Source: Glandiceps talaboti
Lineage: Eukaryota; Hemichordata; Enteropneusta; Spengelidae
Assembly: GCF_964340395.1 (NCBI RefSeq)
Contig: NC_135560.1
Coordinates: 10,756,598-10,820,597, forward strand
DNA: 64,000 nt
Direction: 5' to 3'
Numbering within the stretch: the stretch's first letter is position 1; each line of letters opens with the position of its first letter. Under the pieces are notes generated by a model. The model worked only from the letters and a program-made list of their open reading frames with translations, was not told the origin of the DNA and searched no databases. This document shows positions 1 to 63,015 of the stretch, piece by piece. The translations under genes were made by a program, and so were the position numbers.

Positions 1-2049
1 TCTATGTTTTGACCATCTACTGACACAATCAGTGATGTTGTTCTGGCATCACTGACAGAATGCACACACACCATCCCCAGAACAAACAAGTAGTTAACAT
101 ACGAGTAAGGCCAAAAAAAAAAAAAGAATTGTTTCTGGTCAGGACAGTTCTTCCAAAATGATGCGATCCAATTTATTTATTTTTTTTAATTCTCAGCCAG
201 CCACTCAGTCTACTATTTATGGCAGTTACTGTTCTTTTTATTTAGTACTTTAGAGAAAGTGTGTATGTGGGGGCAAATGTTATTTGCTTGTTCGTGATTG
301 GCTCTGCAAGTTGTCTTCACTGAAATAGGGAGGGCTATGGATGGACAAAAAAAAAGACACCGCAAGGGTATTTAAGTGATGCGCGTGCTGACCAGCAACA
401 ATTCTTTTTTTTCTTTTTTTTTTCTTTCTTTTTTTTTTCTTTTTTTTTGGGGGGGGGGGGGGGGGGCTAACTGAGTGGATGTATCCTGTGTTACACCAGG
501 GTGGTGAATTAGGTCCACTCAGTGTCTAAAAATAAAATGAACAAAGTTACACACTCTTGGCTGACTATATGTTTATTTATTGAAACTTTTACTGAGGACA
601 AACATGATAAAAAAATACGTACATGAAATATTAATGACAGGAAAGCCATAGAATGGTATCATAACATCTTAACAAAATGTAAGCTTACAACTTGTTTGCA
701 CCAAACTTAAACTTGCTGTGTGCTATTCACTAAAAATTGTTCAATTTTAAATTTATCAGAAAACTTAAAATTTGATGTTTCACCAGCAATCTAATCGTCC
801 TCATTATGGGATGAAGCCATTAACCAAGATGGTGGGGTTTCACAATTAAACTGTGTTATTATACCCACCTTTAGAATGACTGATCTATCTTAGACTTAGT
901 TCAAGAAAGTGTATTCATTAATATTATCTAAGAACATGCATGGGAATTTACTTGGTTAAATTTACATTGCTTTTTGAATATATCTACATGAAATTCTTCT
1001 TTTTTTTAAAAATCTTTTTCTATTTTTCTTCACTTACGGAATACTTTGACAGGTTACAAATGACACTTTTTTCTCTTATTAAAAGTTGTGTAATATTGTT
1101 CATGAAAAAAAAACCATGACAATAAGAGGTTCATTTAAAAATATTTGAAACTGCCCAGGTGAGTTTTTACTACTTATTATGACTGTATATATACCACACC
1201 ATGAATATCATCTTTGTCTAATATGTCCAACGTATGATGACCTAAGCAGGAAGTACATTCCAGACTATTTTTTACCCATTTATTCTCTGTAAGTTCTAAG
1301 CATTATTGATCAAAAATGAGCACAAAAATGAGATAACTTTCAAAATTTTATATTTTTTTGCTTTTCAGAAAAGGGCTTCATTGAATGTAAGTTAAACGGT
1401 TTGTTGAATTTCTTGTATGTAAAGGTCGCTGGCCTATGACAATATAGAATAAAATTCAATTATGACTGTGAGGGCGCCCTTCAAGACGCCATGATGAAAG
1501 TCGTCTGCATGCACTAGTCCAACATTCATTTTTACAATTAAACCTTCAATTATTTTCATGATATACATAAGATATATCTAGACTGTTACTCATTTTGGGT
1601 AAAATGTGAGGAAAATGTCAGAATTTAATCATGTAAACAATTTTAAACTTTTGATTGAAAACAATGGTTTGGCAAGTGTGGTAAAATTTAAAAAAATAAT
1701 ATTTGTCATGATTACAAACAAAACTCTGAACTTTGAACTTAAGAAAATAAGAAAAGAAATGAACAAATCACTGTAAAAGTTGAAAATACCATCTTCATGC
1801 ATTTGTTCCAAAACACATTTTTTTTTGTTACCTACATTATCAAAAAGTGTCAGTATTAACATCAATTACTACATTATGGCTAACAACTTTATCACATTAT
1901 CGTTTCTGACTATTTAATTTCTATTTCTGAGTTACATCAAAAAATGAATATAGCAGGCATGGGTTAAAAACAAGAAACTTAAAACTACCATGTATAAAAG
2001 TCATGTCAAAGTAAAACAATTCAACACTGTAACCATGGCAACTAGGTTG
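1..2049. other. Region downstream of DUOXA, probable 3' UTR plus flank
   Basis: No convincing ORF. Candidate DUOXA poly(A) signals read on the minus strand are at 1279-1284 and 572-581 (overlapping AATAAA). A T-rich block followed by 18 consecutive G lies at about 403-466. Nothing else coding is visible to position 1. Confidence 0.5.
449..466 (+). repeat. Poly-G run (18 G) after a T-rich tract
   Basis: A T/C tract (about 403-448) runs directly into 18 consecutive guanines. Such junctions are prone to sequencing or assembly error. Confidence 0.9.
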
Positions 2050-22357
<20,308 letters not shown>

Positions 22358-22376
22358 GGTTTAAAGTCGCTGTGAT
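22358..22376 (-). other. DUOXA: Candidate DUOXA 5' UTR exon segment with 3' splice site
   Basis: On the minus strand the sequence TTTCTTGCAG stands immediately before 19 nt that lead into the DUOXA ATG at 22357. This looks like a real 3' splice site and predicts a noncoding first exon upstream. One possible donor is GAG|GTGGGT at plus-strand 22571-22576, but that pairing is only a guess. Transcript data would settle it. Confidence 0.45.
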
Positions 22377-24095
22377 CTGCAAGAAATGGGAAGGACATTT
22401 TTCATGTAAACACACACACAAATATATACCGTATATATACATACTACATAAATTGATACATACACACATACATACACACACACATTCATAAACGTATGTG
22501 TACATGTATAACAATGCAAGTATTATTGGTAGTAGTTTAGAAATGAGCACTGCTATTTAAACTGTGGAATACCCACCTCTCAGTGCCGACTTGCTCTTCT
22601 AAAATGCTTGTCTAGTATACGTTAATAATGCACTGGCAACTTTCGAACAGTCCTAAGAATTGATATACCGCCGGTCGTCTAATTTTTTCATAGAAATCGA
22701 CATGGGCGGAAATACCACGAAATAAACAATATGCCACCCTGGCGCGGAAGGTTCCTTGGGATATAACTGAGTAAAAAGGTCCCTTTCTTCGTGAATATTT
22801 TAGCAATGAAATAGGCGGGTTTTGTCGTGGTTCACTGAAAAAAGTACTCGTTCAACAAAAGAGGTGTCGCGTCGTCAAACCATTTTAAAATTAAACTACA
22901 TTATTTATTATTCGCGTTTTCAATGTTAACGATTTCAGCAATTAAACTTCATGAACTTGGATTTAACCATTCAATCAATTCTAGAGTTTTCTGCAAAATA
23001 CATGGTGTTTAATTTATTTAATATCTCAGAACTGTGTATTTTGCTATTTTATTTCTAACGAATGTTGAAATTTGGATACTCGACTTTAATAGTGGACACT
23101 GAGTCCGTCTATGTACAATCCTATATCCTAATTATATCCCACTAGTTCTCATGACAAGATACAACTCTAGGTCCATTGTAAACACCTTCCTTTGATATCA
23201 TACACCCATAATGAAATGCATAATATTATTTTTGATGTTCTCTTTCATTCCTCAAACTTTAGAAATTTGGATTCTAAATTATATCATGGATGTATTAGGG
23301 GAGAAATAGGTCAATAGTAAAGGCCAACGGGAAAGAACGCGAACGTTGACTGAGATTTATAAGCACATCTACATCCCAATTGATAAATGAATGCAACTTC
23401 GGAACGAAGCGGAATCATGGATTCCAATGATTGGACACAGGGAGAGCTAATGTGAATTTTGACAAATAGCTTTGGGCCAGTGTGTTTTCTAATTTAAATT
23501 CTTGGTTGGGTAACTGAAGGTTTGAATAGAAATATTCGTAATATTTACACGTAACCCCAAATCATTGACCTCGGTCGTAAAAAATCACAAATCACAATTT
23601 ATAAATTATATGCTGCATGTTCCAGTGGAAGTTGGAATCAAATTCTATTAGTAGTATATTGTTCACAAAGATATCAGTGGGTGTAGTTTTTCTCAGTTCG
23701 TTGCATTTGTTCATCATAGTGTGACCCATCGTACAGCGTGTGCCCCTGTTACATCTATGGTGCGGACAGCAAGGTTCGTGTGAAGGTTAAAGGAAAGAAT
23801 TCGAGCTATTGACTAAATCAATTGTTATGTTAATTAGGTTGAGACTGTCAATAGAGCAGGGCTGACCGCGCATGAATCATTCAAAAGTTCTTCCAAGTAA
23901 AGAGGCTGTTCCGTCAGCGGAAAATAACACGTACTGGGGAAATTTGCAATGATCAAGTCTTCCAAGAAGCAGTGGCTACCAGACGAGTGATATACCAAGA
24001 GTCCAACCCATTGCCTTTATTGTAGCTCTATTTCTCTCTGAACGAGCTTGAGGAGTCGTGGTCGTGTTAGATTCTGTCTGAAACTTTGGACAGTC
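22377..24095. promoter_or_regulatory. Divergent DUOXA/DUOX intergenic region, likely bidirectional promoter
   Basis: The two start codons (22357 minus, 24096 plus) are 1.74 kb apart and point away from each other. No ORF of note lies between them. I see no convincing TATA box at a fixed distance from either gene. An acceptor-like CTTTATTGTAG ends at 24025, 70 nt before the DUOX ATG, so DUOX may also have a noncoding first exon. A short TG/AC-rich patch lies at 22408-22500. Shared regulation of DUOX and DUOXA from such a region is established in vertebrates; here it is inferred from the geometry. Confidence 0.6.
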
Positions 24096-56027
<31,932 letters not shown>

Positions 56028-57673
56028 GGTGAAGACCGCAGAGTGTTGCAGTCATCTGTCACTTTAAGGACTTCTATAGTGTGACGGCAAGCCAGCTTTT
56101 TTTGTAAGGCTTATTCCTGAAATGTCATTTCAAATGTCAAATGTTGATATTTGTCAACTTATTTTTCAACCATGGACATTTTATCATAACAAGTTTTATT
56201 TTTGTACCATGTTTATATGTACTTGATAATGACATGATTCTTGTTTCTGTACATATAAGAACATCATCTTTTGGTGTATATTCAAAGTAGTATTTCGTAC
56301 AAATAGTCCCAGACGTAAAATTTTTTGGTGTATTTTTTGTTAACAATGAGTAAATACATGACACACTTTATTTTGAGTTACCCCTCCACCACTCTCACCT
56401 CCCTCTTCCAATGAAGTGATGTTTCTTCACCACTTTTTTTCGTTACATATTTTGTGTCTCAAAAGTGATACTTTTCAGTTATTTTTTTTATGGAAAGTGT
56501 AAGTCGATATGATAATTATTTGCACAATGGAGTGGTTTATTTTTGTAAAGAAATTATTACCAAAGTACAGGCAAAAACCAGAGAAATGAAACTTTTCAAG
56601 TTTGAAATCATTGTAAAATAATGATTAGTGCATGTTATTACAAACAGAACTAACTGACCAGTGACCATTTAAAGTAAAAATTACTTGTAAAACTGTTGGT
56701 TTTTTTTTTTATGGAGAACTGTTATCTAACACCAGATGGTGTAGAGAGCATGTGTGCATTGAATGTCAAAATTTTGAAATTATGAAAATGTCAATACAAG
56801 TCGCACCAGTCGTGAAGTCAGCTTTCCCGCCAAAACCAAAGAAATTTAAATGTGATAAACAGCCCTTTTGATAATAAGAATATATAGCCATTAAAAATGG
56901 GAAGAGATGTTAAAGATTTAGTTATTAAGTATAGTCTGGTTTATAGTTTGAAAAATATGTATCGTAAGTGTGAAAATAACAAGTGTATGTTATAAAAAAA
57001 AAATTCGAGTTAAAATTCAGAAATGTAGGCACGTTTCTGAAAAGAATTTTAGCAGGACAAACACATGTTTTGAGTTTATCATTACTGAATGACTATCTAG
57101 ATTTTTGTCTACATGGACTTATTTTCAGTCCTTTTTTGTCTTTTGTTAAGCAGTAAAAGTTTGAAAATATGAAATGAATTTTCGAAAGGAAAATGATGGA
57201 GATATGATTCATGTTGTATATATGTTGTGGTAGAATTGTTACCACGTCATGTGTCGTGTCTAATGAAAATGAACTTTGTACAGACTAGACTAACTCAACC
57301 ACATTTTACATCCATCATGAGGAAAATTTTCATTAACAATCCAGTTTTTTAACGAGAATCTTGTAGTATATGTTAGCACATGTTTTAGAGAAATGAATAA
57401 AATGGTAAATTGTGACAATCTAGGAGAATTATGCATAGTAATTAGAGTAGATTATGAAGTAAATTGGGAGTCTACCATTTTGAAAAATGGTAGGACATGT
57501 CACGCACTGGAATGTAGTCTTTGAAATATGTTCTAAACATGAAGATAGAGTTTTGCATCACAGTCCGATGTTATGTATTTGGATCAATATTGAGATACTT
57601 TCATTAATGCCACAGTAGTTTTATCTTCACTTGTAATTTTTGTCAATTGCAAAATATATGAAAAAAAATTATT

Positions 57674-58040
57674 TTCAAGTGGCACAGGCTGAGTTTGCAA
57701 GTTTTTTTACTCAAAGTGAAAACAATTACATAAAACCTTGATTAAACTTCTAGTATAATGTTAATGTCTATGCATGTCTTCTATGACATTACGATTTGTG
57801 TTCTGACTTTGTTAGAACGGTTGATTGCATAGGGGAAATATACGCAATATTTTTTCATACACATGATAAATTACATCATCGGTTCGGTTCGATTATGAGT
57901 TAAATTGTAATACCAGCTTGACTTCAGTCAATTGCAAGTGGTGGTCAAGTATATTTTAGGAAGCAAGTACTGTTTGAAATTGTAGCAAAGATTGCGCCCA
58001 AGAATCCACACCATTGTAAACTGAGCTTATGCACCTTTAA
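57674..58040. mobile_element. piggyBac-like MITE, copy 3 (reverse orientation)
   Basis: Left GTGGCACAGGCTGAGTTTG; right AAACTGAGCTTATGCACC then TTTAA. The left TTAA is changed to TTCAA. The internal block AGTCAATTGCAAGTGGTGG is the reverse complement of the copy 1 and 2 core. Confidence 0.7.
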
Positions 58041-58099
58041 ACAGTTCTATCCCAAATCCTTTGATTAGCTGAAGTACATGTCATTAGTCTTTGATGGTA

Positions 58100-58315
58100 C
58101 TAGCACCTCTATCCTGTAAAATTTTCTTCTCACTAGCACCCCTATCCCATCACTTGTTCTTCTTACAATCACCCCTATCTTGTGGTTCTTCTCACTAGCA
58201 CCTCTATCTTTTGAATTGTTCTTCTCACAAGCACTTCTATCCTGACAATTGTTGTCACAAGCACCCCTATCCTGTCAATTATTCTTCTCAGTAGCACCCC
58301 CAGTCCTGAGATATT
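58100..58315 (+). repeat. Degenerate minisatellite, about six units of roughly 35-40 bp
   Basis: Recurrent AGCACCCCTATCCTG, CAATTGTTCTTCTCAC and CTAG blocks with irregular spacing, in the presumed DUOX 3' UTR. Confidence 0.8.
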
Positions 58316-59275
58316 TTGCATTTACGATCATTCCACATGAGCTGCAGCAATATTATCCATTTAACTTGCCTAAGTATGATTTATTTTCTATGCTGTTGAT
58401 TTTTTCAGTGTTTTGCCTAAATACTAGTTGTAACAGTAAACAATTCAGATAAAAGAAATATACCCAGAAGTTGTCAATATTAAAGTTTTCATTCCATAAA
58501 CTAGAATTTGTTAAAGTCCATCACTTTTATATCAATAATCTGAATTTATTTACCAAACAAGACCAAAAAAAAAGAAACAAGCATGAAAAATTGAAATTTT
58601 GTCATTTCGAAGTGGAAAGAATTTTAGATTTAGTGTGCATGCACTTTTGTAATAGACTGACAAAGTAGAAAATGAGACATCAGTAATGAGCTATGCCACA
58701 TACATAACCTCTATAATATACCAGAACTGTATTGGTATCCAAAACAGGTTGTCTTCACACATTACGACTTGCCAATGTCAATGTACTTTGTTAGTGGGTC
58801 GTCAACACATTGACAGTGTTTTTGCTATGGTTGGGGAACCCAGGTAACCAAAAAGGGGTAAAAATGGCAGTGTTTCCCCATAGAGTCGTATAGTGAGTTT
58901 GTTTGGGAACCAGGTAAAATGACATGGGAACCCCTCGGTAGATTTTACCAACTTACTGCCCTTAGGAAAAATGCCGTCATTTGTAGACCAAAAAACTGTG
59001 TGTCCTAGTTCACTGATTGCGTACACAAGAAAGAATTAGCAAGAGATGATGTAACTTTGCTTGTAAAACATTGAGTATTCTACCATTATCTTTACTAATC
59101 CAGTCTAGTCTAAAGGGGTAGAAACTTTATGCCAATTTGCATGCTAATTTGCAAGACAGAAATTTTTAAAAATCTTCGCTGTCAGATAAGATGTAGTTAA
59201 GATTGTAGATGTTAACTTCACAACCAATGTAATTTGTCGATCAATTTGTAATAAACTTGAAACTTACTACATTTC

Positions 59276-59930
59276 TATGGTATGTAGTTGTATATTGATG
59301 TGTACATGGCTATGGTGTGTAGTTGTATATTGATGTGTACATGGCTATGGTGTGTAGTTGTATATTGATGTGTACATGGCTATGGTGTGGAGTTGTATAT
59401 TGATGTGTACATGGCTATGGTGTGTAGTTGTATATTGATGTGTACATGGCTATGGTGTGTAGTTGTATATTGATGTGTACATGGCTATGGTGTGTAGTTG
59501 TATATTGATGTGTACATGGCTATGGTGTGTAGTTGTATATTGATGTGTACATGGCTATGGTGTGGAGTTGTATATTGATGTGTACATGGCTATGGTGTGT
59601 AGTTGTATATTGATGTGTACATGGCTATGGTGTGTAGTTGTATATTGATGTGTACATGGCTATGGTGTGTAGTTGTATATTGATGTGTACATGGCTATGG
59701 TGTGTAGTTGTATATTGATGTGTACATGGCTATGGTGTGTAGATGTATATTGATGTGTACATGGCTATGGTGTGTAGTTGTATATTGATGTGTACATGGC
59801 TATGGTGTGTAGATGTATATTGATGTGTACATGGCTATGGTCTGTAGTTGTATATTGATGTGTACACGGCTATGGTGTGTAGTTGTATATTGATGTGTAC
59901 ATGGCTATGGTGTGTAGTTGTATATTGATC
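59276..59930 (+). repeat. 35-bp minisatellite, about 18-19 copies
   Basis: Unit TATGGTGTGTAGTTGTATAT then TGATGTGTACATGGC, repeated head-to-tail with a 35-bp period. Most units are identical; variants are GTGTGG, TAGATG, GTCTGT and CACGGC. It begins about 20 nt after the AATAAA at 59250. Confidence 0.97.
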
Positions 59931-60104
59931 ATGATGTGTGCACTTTCAATTGGTAACTAAAATTGGAATATGTAGCCCTACATATTTGGTGTTTTGGTCA
60001 ACAATGGCTTGAATGGGACAAAGCAGGTGGTCAAAGATATGATTATTTCTATTCACCGTTATATATAATGTGTGTGTGTGTGTGTGAGGCTGTACATTTG
60101 TTTT

Positions 60105-60310
60105 CATATGTATGTATGCATACATATACACATACACATACATACCGGGTACTACATATCTGTACAATGTGATGCGCATGTGCATACACACATTCACACA
60201 CATACGTATGTACATACATCATACATACATACATACATACATACATACATACATACATACATACATACATACATACACACACACATACATACATACATAC
60301 ATACATACAT
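60105..60310 (+). repeat. (ATAC)n/(ACAC)n microsatellite downstream of GPN1
   Basis: ATAC and ACAC units with interruptions, between the DUOX minisatellite and the GPN1 stop codon. Confidence 0.93.
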
Positions 60311-60570
60311 GTACATCTATGCTATGCATTTGTTTTATTTCATACAACCATATCTTTTAGTCACAGTAGAATACTAGTATGCATATAAACATTTTCTATG
60401 TTATATCTTCGATCCATGTTATCTTAATTAAAACACCATACAGAGACGCTGACAGTGAGAGATCAAGAGATGGCTACAAAGTAACACATTGCAGAAAAGC
60501 AAAATGGCATGGTACAGTTATAATACAATAGACGTGTCAAAAAGTCTGACTTCTAAGTGGCGTCTTTACA

Positions 60571-61737
60571 TTATGAGTCATTTCCTGGTGTTTGCTGTCC
60601 CTCATCTTTTCCTTGTCTTGTAAGAAATCGTTTAAAGGACTCATACTCCTTCCTTTCTTCCTCCTCATCATCATCCATCCTACTAGCCTCCTCCTCATCA
60701 TCATCATCATCTCCCCCTGGACCAATCACAAGCCGTGTCTTAGGCACATGAGCAGTTGTTTCTTTTTCTGTAAGGACTCCCTCTTGAATTCCAACCTTCT
60801 CCCCTTTACCAATGTCCTGTTTTAATCTATCAAGTTGTTCTTTCTGTTTCCTCTCTTCTGCTTCTAGTTTTTCCTTCTTCAGTCTTTCGTATTCAGGTTT
60901 ATATTCTGTTTCATATTCTTGGACGGCTTCGTCAATTTTTTCAAAGAATTCTGGAATGCCTTCACCCGTTACAGCGGACACACCAACTGCTCTTAGATGT
61001 TGGTAGAATTCATCTAATACCAGACTCATTGACCGGGTTAAGTTTGATGTGTATGACGTTTCACTTTCTAGGGCTTCCTGAAATGCTTCAAAGTCTCTCA
61101 TCCATTCTATAGCAAAGCCATTGTCTATAATGTCTGTCTTGTTCATTACAACAACAAACGGTAGTCGGTATTTGTAGAGAATACTGCAAGCATATAACAT
61201 ATTTGACATAAACGTCACTGGGTTAACACTTCTTGGTGTGTCCATCACATACACCACGACAGTCGGCAACGAAGATGCCAATGTTTCTGAGATGATTGCG
61301 CCCGATGCAGACCACGTGAAGACCTCAATCTGACCCGGAGTGTCCAAAACTACATACTTGCACTCTGTACTCCTTTTCTCTAAAAATGACATGACCTGGT
61401 CAAATCTGGTGGCAAACAGATTCAATGACGTCATGATCCCACCATTTGGACCCAGTCCGTACTGCTTCATAACTTCCTTGTAGTTGACTGTATCTCTGAC
61501 ATCAATATTGGCTGGGAAAGGTACTTCATGAACAGCGGGGTCGAGGTTGATAACGTAAGGAGGTTGTTGCTTGGCGTGTAAATGAGCAATCAATCTTTGA
61601 ACTAACGTAGTTTTACCTGACCCTGCCATTCCAAGGACGATTAGACAGGTTGGTTTCTGATCACCACTCGGTTGACGTGCTGTATCACTCGTTGATTCTG
61701 CCGCCGTGCTTTCCACATTCTCCATGGAGGTCGCCAT
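60571..61737 (-). CDS. GPN1: GPN-loop GTPase 1 (GPN1/XAB1), 388 aa, single exon
   Basis: Small GTPase that acts with GPN3 in cytoplasmic assembly and nuclear import of RNA polymerase II. Motifs: P-loop GMAGSGKTT at residues 36-44; the signature GPN at 96-98 in GLGPNGG; switch motif DTPGQIE at 132-138; guanine-specificity NKTD at 198-201; a lysine/glutamate-rich coiled stretch at about 285-325; and an acidic tail with runs of D and E. The size fits the family (human about 374 aa). The ATG sits in AACATGGCG, after an acceptor-like CATTTACCACAG. The whole CDS is one uninterrupted ORF, whereas vertebrate GPN1 has many introns. It is convergent with DUOX, and a possible poly(A) signal (AATAAA on minus) lies at 60334-60339. 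Confidence 0.96.
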   Translation of the reverse strand: MATSMENVESTAAESTSDTARQPSGDQKPTCLIVLGMAGSGKTTLVQRLIAHLHAKQQPPYVINLDPAVHEVPFPANIDVRDTVNYKEVMKQYGLGPNGGIMTSLNLFATRFDQVMSFLEKRSTECKYVVLDTPGQIEVFTWSASGAIISETLASSLPTVVVYVMDTPRSVNPVTFMSNMLYACSILYKYRLPFVVVMNKTDIIDNGFAIEWMRDFEAFQEALESETSYTSNLTRSMSLVLDEFYQHLRAVGVSAVTGEGIPEFFEKIDEAVQEYETEYKPEYERLKKEKLEAEERKQKEQLDRLKQDIGKGEKVGIQEGVLTEKETTAHVPKTRLVIGPGGDDDDDEEEASRMDDDEEEERKEYESFKRFLTRQGKDEGQQTPGNDS

Positions 61738-61854
61738 GTTTGAACTACGCCCTCAGTGTCGAGAAGTCGGAGAGCTGTTTCCTCTGTGGTAAATGCACAT
61801 AGCACACTGTTGAGTGCAAACTATAATTTTCTATTGTGACTATGTGTTCTTGTT

Positions 61855-62100
61855 GCGAGACATATTTGCATACATTTTTTTTTGAAGATTCATTTACATG
61901 CCTACCCACCCATTGTGTTATATCTGCAATATACACCCTCCTTTAACTGTTGCTATGGGCGTGGTCTTGTTTGTAGAATATTTATTCATTTGCCTTCCCT
62001 TCACTCTATTGCCATTATATGACACCGTTTACCTGTTGCCATGGGCGTGGTCTTGTTGCTAAGGACATTTGCATATTTTAAAATAATGTTTATAGAATTG
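61855..62100 (+). repeat. Units of the 114-bp repeat family, upstream of GPN1
   Basis: CTATGGGCGTGGTCTTGTT at about 61953 and CCATGGGCGTGGTCTTGTTG at about 62039, with CATATTTGCATACATTTTTT at 61860 and CATTTGCATATTTT at 62067. The same family is tandem at 8640-9190. It lies 120-360 nt upstream of the GPN1 ATG and so overlaps its probable promoter. Confidence 0.8.
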
Positions 62101-62124
62101 ACTACCGATCCCTATTGGTATATG

Positions 62125-62158
62125 TGTGTGTATGTGTGTGTGTGTGGGGGGGGGGGGG
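62125..62158 (+). repeat. (GT)n followed by an 11-12 nt G-run
   Basis: Short GT microsatellite ending in consecutive G. Sequencing quality should be suspected at such runs. Confidence 0.85.
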
Positions 62159-62643
62159 TACTTCCAGCTATAGCTACTGGGGTGTTAACAATGAGTATGA
62201 GTCTTAAAGAATTGAAAGACAGTTAAAATGGTAAAAAACACAACATATAATTAATACAATAAAAAAAAATTGGCAGAAATTATAAATACAGATAATGGGA
62301 TAATGAAGTCAATGCCAACACTATGTCGTCTTTTAATGTCCTTGCTATTTTCCATATGAAATATCAATTTATACAAAACTGATTTTAACGTTCACCAATG
62401 TCCCAATGGTCAATGTCTGAAACACAAATTTTACTGTCTGCTGTCATAGGAGTTACACAACATCATGCCGTGAAATTCAGACATTGAAATGTATTAAGTG
62501 ATCTTAACCAGTCAATATTATAAGTTAACACCTCTTCCTGACAGTCTACCTGCTGTTCCAATTGCTCTTATGCCAGGAGCATTTGTTGTATATATATTAA
62601 AACAGGGTACAAAGTGACCCCATACTAGTGCAATTCTTTCTTG

Positions 62644-62766
62644 TCACATATGTCCTTCAAAGATGAGATCAAGTGCAGCTTGGACATCACCACCAGTGGC
62701 TTGCAATGCACGTATACTTCTTTGGTCATCAGTTATACCCATGTCTCTAAGCTGCTGCAATTGAGT
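62644..62766 (-). CDS. UBL7: Last coding exon of a UBL7-like protein (UBA domain), partial
   Basis: On the minus strand an acceptor (TTTTTTCCAG) opens 40 codons and a TGA stop. The peptide contains LQQLRDMGI, RALQATGGDVQAAL and DLIFEG, a C-terminal ubiquitin-associated domain that closely resembles the end of UBL7 (ubiquitin-like protein 7). The earlier exons should lie at higher coordinates; I could not find them before the window's right edge. A minus-strand ATTAAA at 62332-62337 is a possible poly(A) signal. The family call rests on this short but characteristic segment; another UBA protein is possible. Confidence 0.75.
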   Translation of the reverse strand, partial: TQLQQLRDMGITDDQRSIRALQATGGDVQAALDLIFEGHM

Positions 62767-62904
62767 CTGGAAAAAAGAATAACAGAGTCACTATAACACT
62801 GGCACAAGTGAAACACTGCACTGGTTTATCTAGTGACGTGGCATAACATAATGTCTTCTATGCAGGATGAGATAAGAGATGGGGTAGGGGATTGAGTGGG
62901 TACA

Positions 62905-63015
62905 GTTAGCAGGGTTCGTACACTTAAAGCAAAACAAAATTCCAGGACTTTCCAGGGGTTTTTCGTCAGTTTTCCAGGGGTATTCATATTGATTTTGGCC
63001 ATTTTCCAGGGTGTT
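62905..63015 (-). mobile_element. TTCCAGG-rich dispersed repeat, possible hAT-type remnant
   Basis: Starts CAGGGTTCGTACACTTAAAG and carries three or four TTCCAGG blocks (ATTCCAGGACTTTCCAGGGG and TTTTCCAGGGG). This resembles a repeat common in marine invertebrates. The CAGGGTTC end is of hAT style; the other end is not clear. Confidence 0.5.

Larger units (their letters stand above)
56028..59275 (+). other. DUOX: Probable DUOX 3' UTR and downstream flank
   Basis: No ORF of note. Plus-strand AATAAA signals are at 57396-57401 and 59250-59255; the second is followed within 25 nt by GT-rich sequence. If used, the 3' UTR would be about 3.2 kb and would contain a piggyBac-like MITE and a degenerate minisatellite. 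Confidence 0.55.

Noticed and set aside
24048-24095. Upstream extension of DUOX exon 1 by 16 codons
   Set aside because: It begins with TTG; the ATG at 24096 directly precedes a good signal peptide and has a better context.
59276-59930. Regular array that looks like CRISPR repeats
   Set aside because: Units are head-to-tail with no unique spacers, in a eukaryotic gene context; it is a minisatellite.
60537-61006. Plus-strand frames rich in serine, opposite GPN1
   Set aside because: Antisense shadows of the GPN1 acidic tail and coiled stretch.
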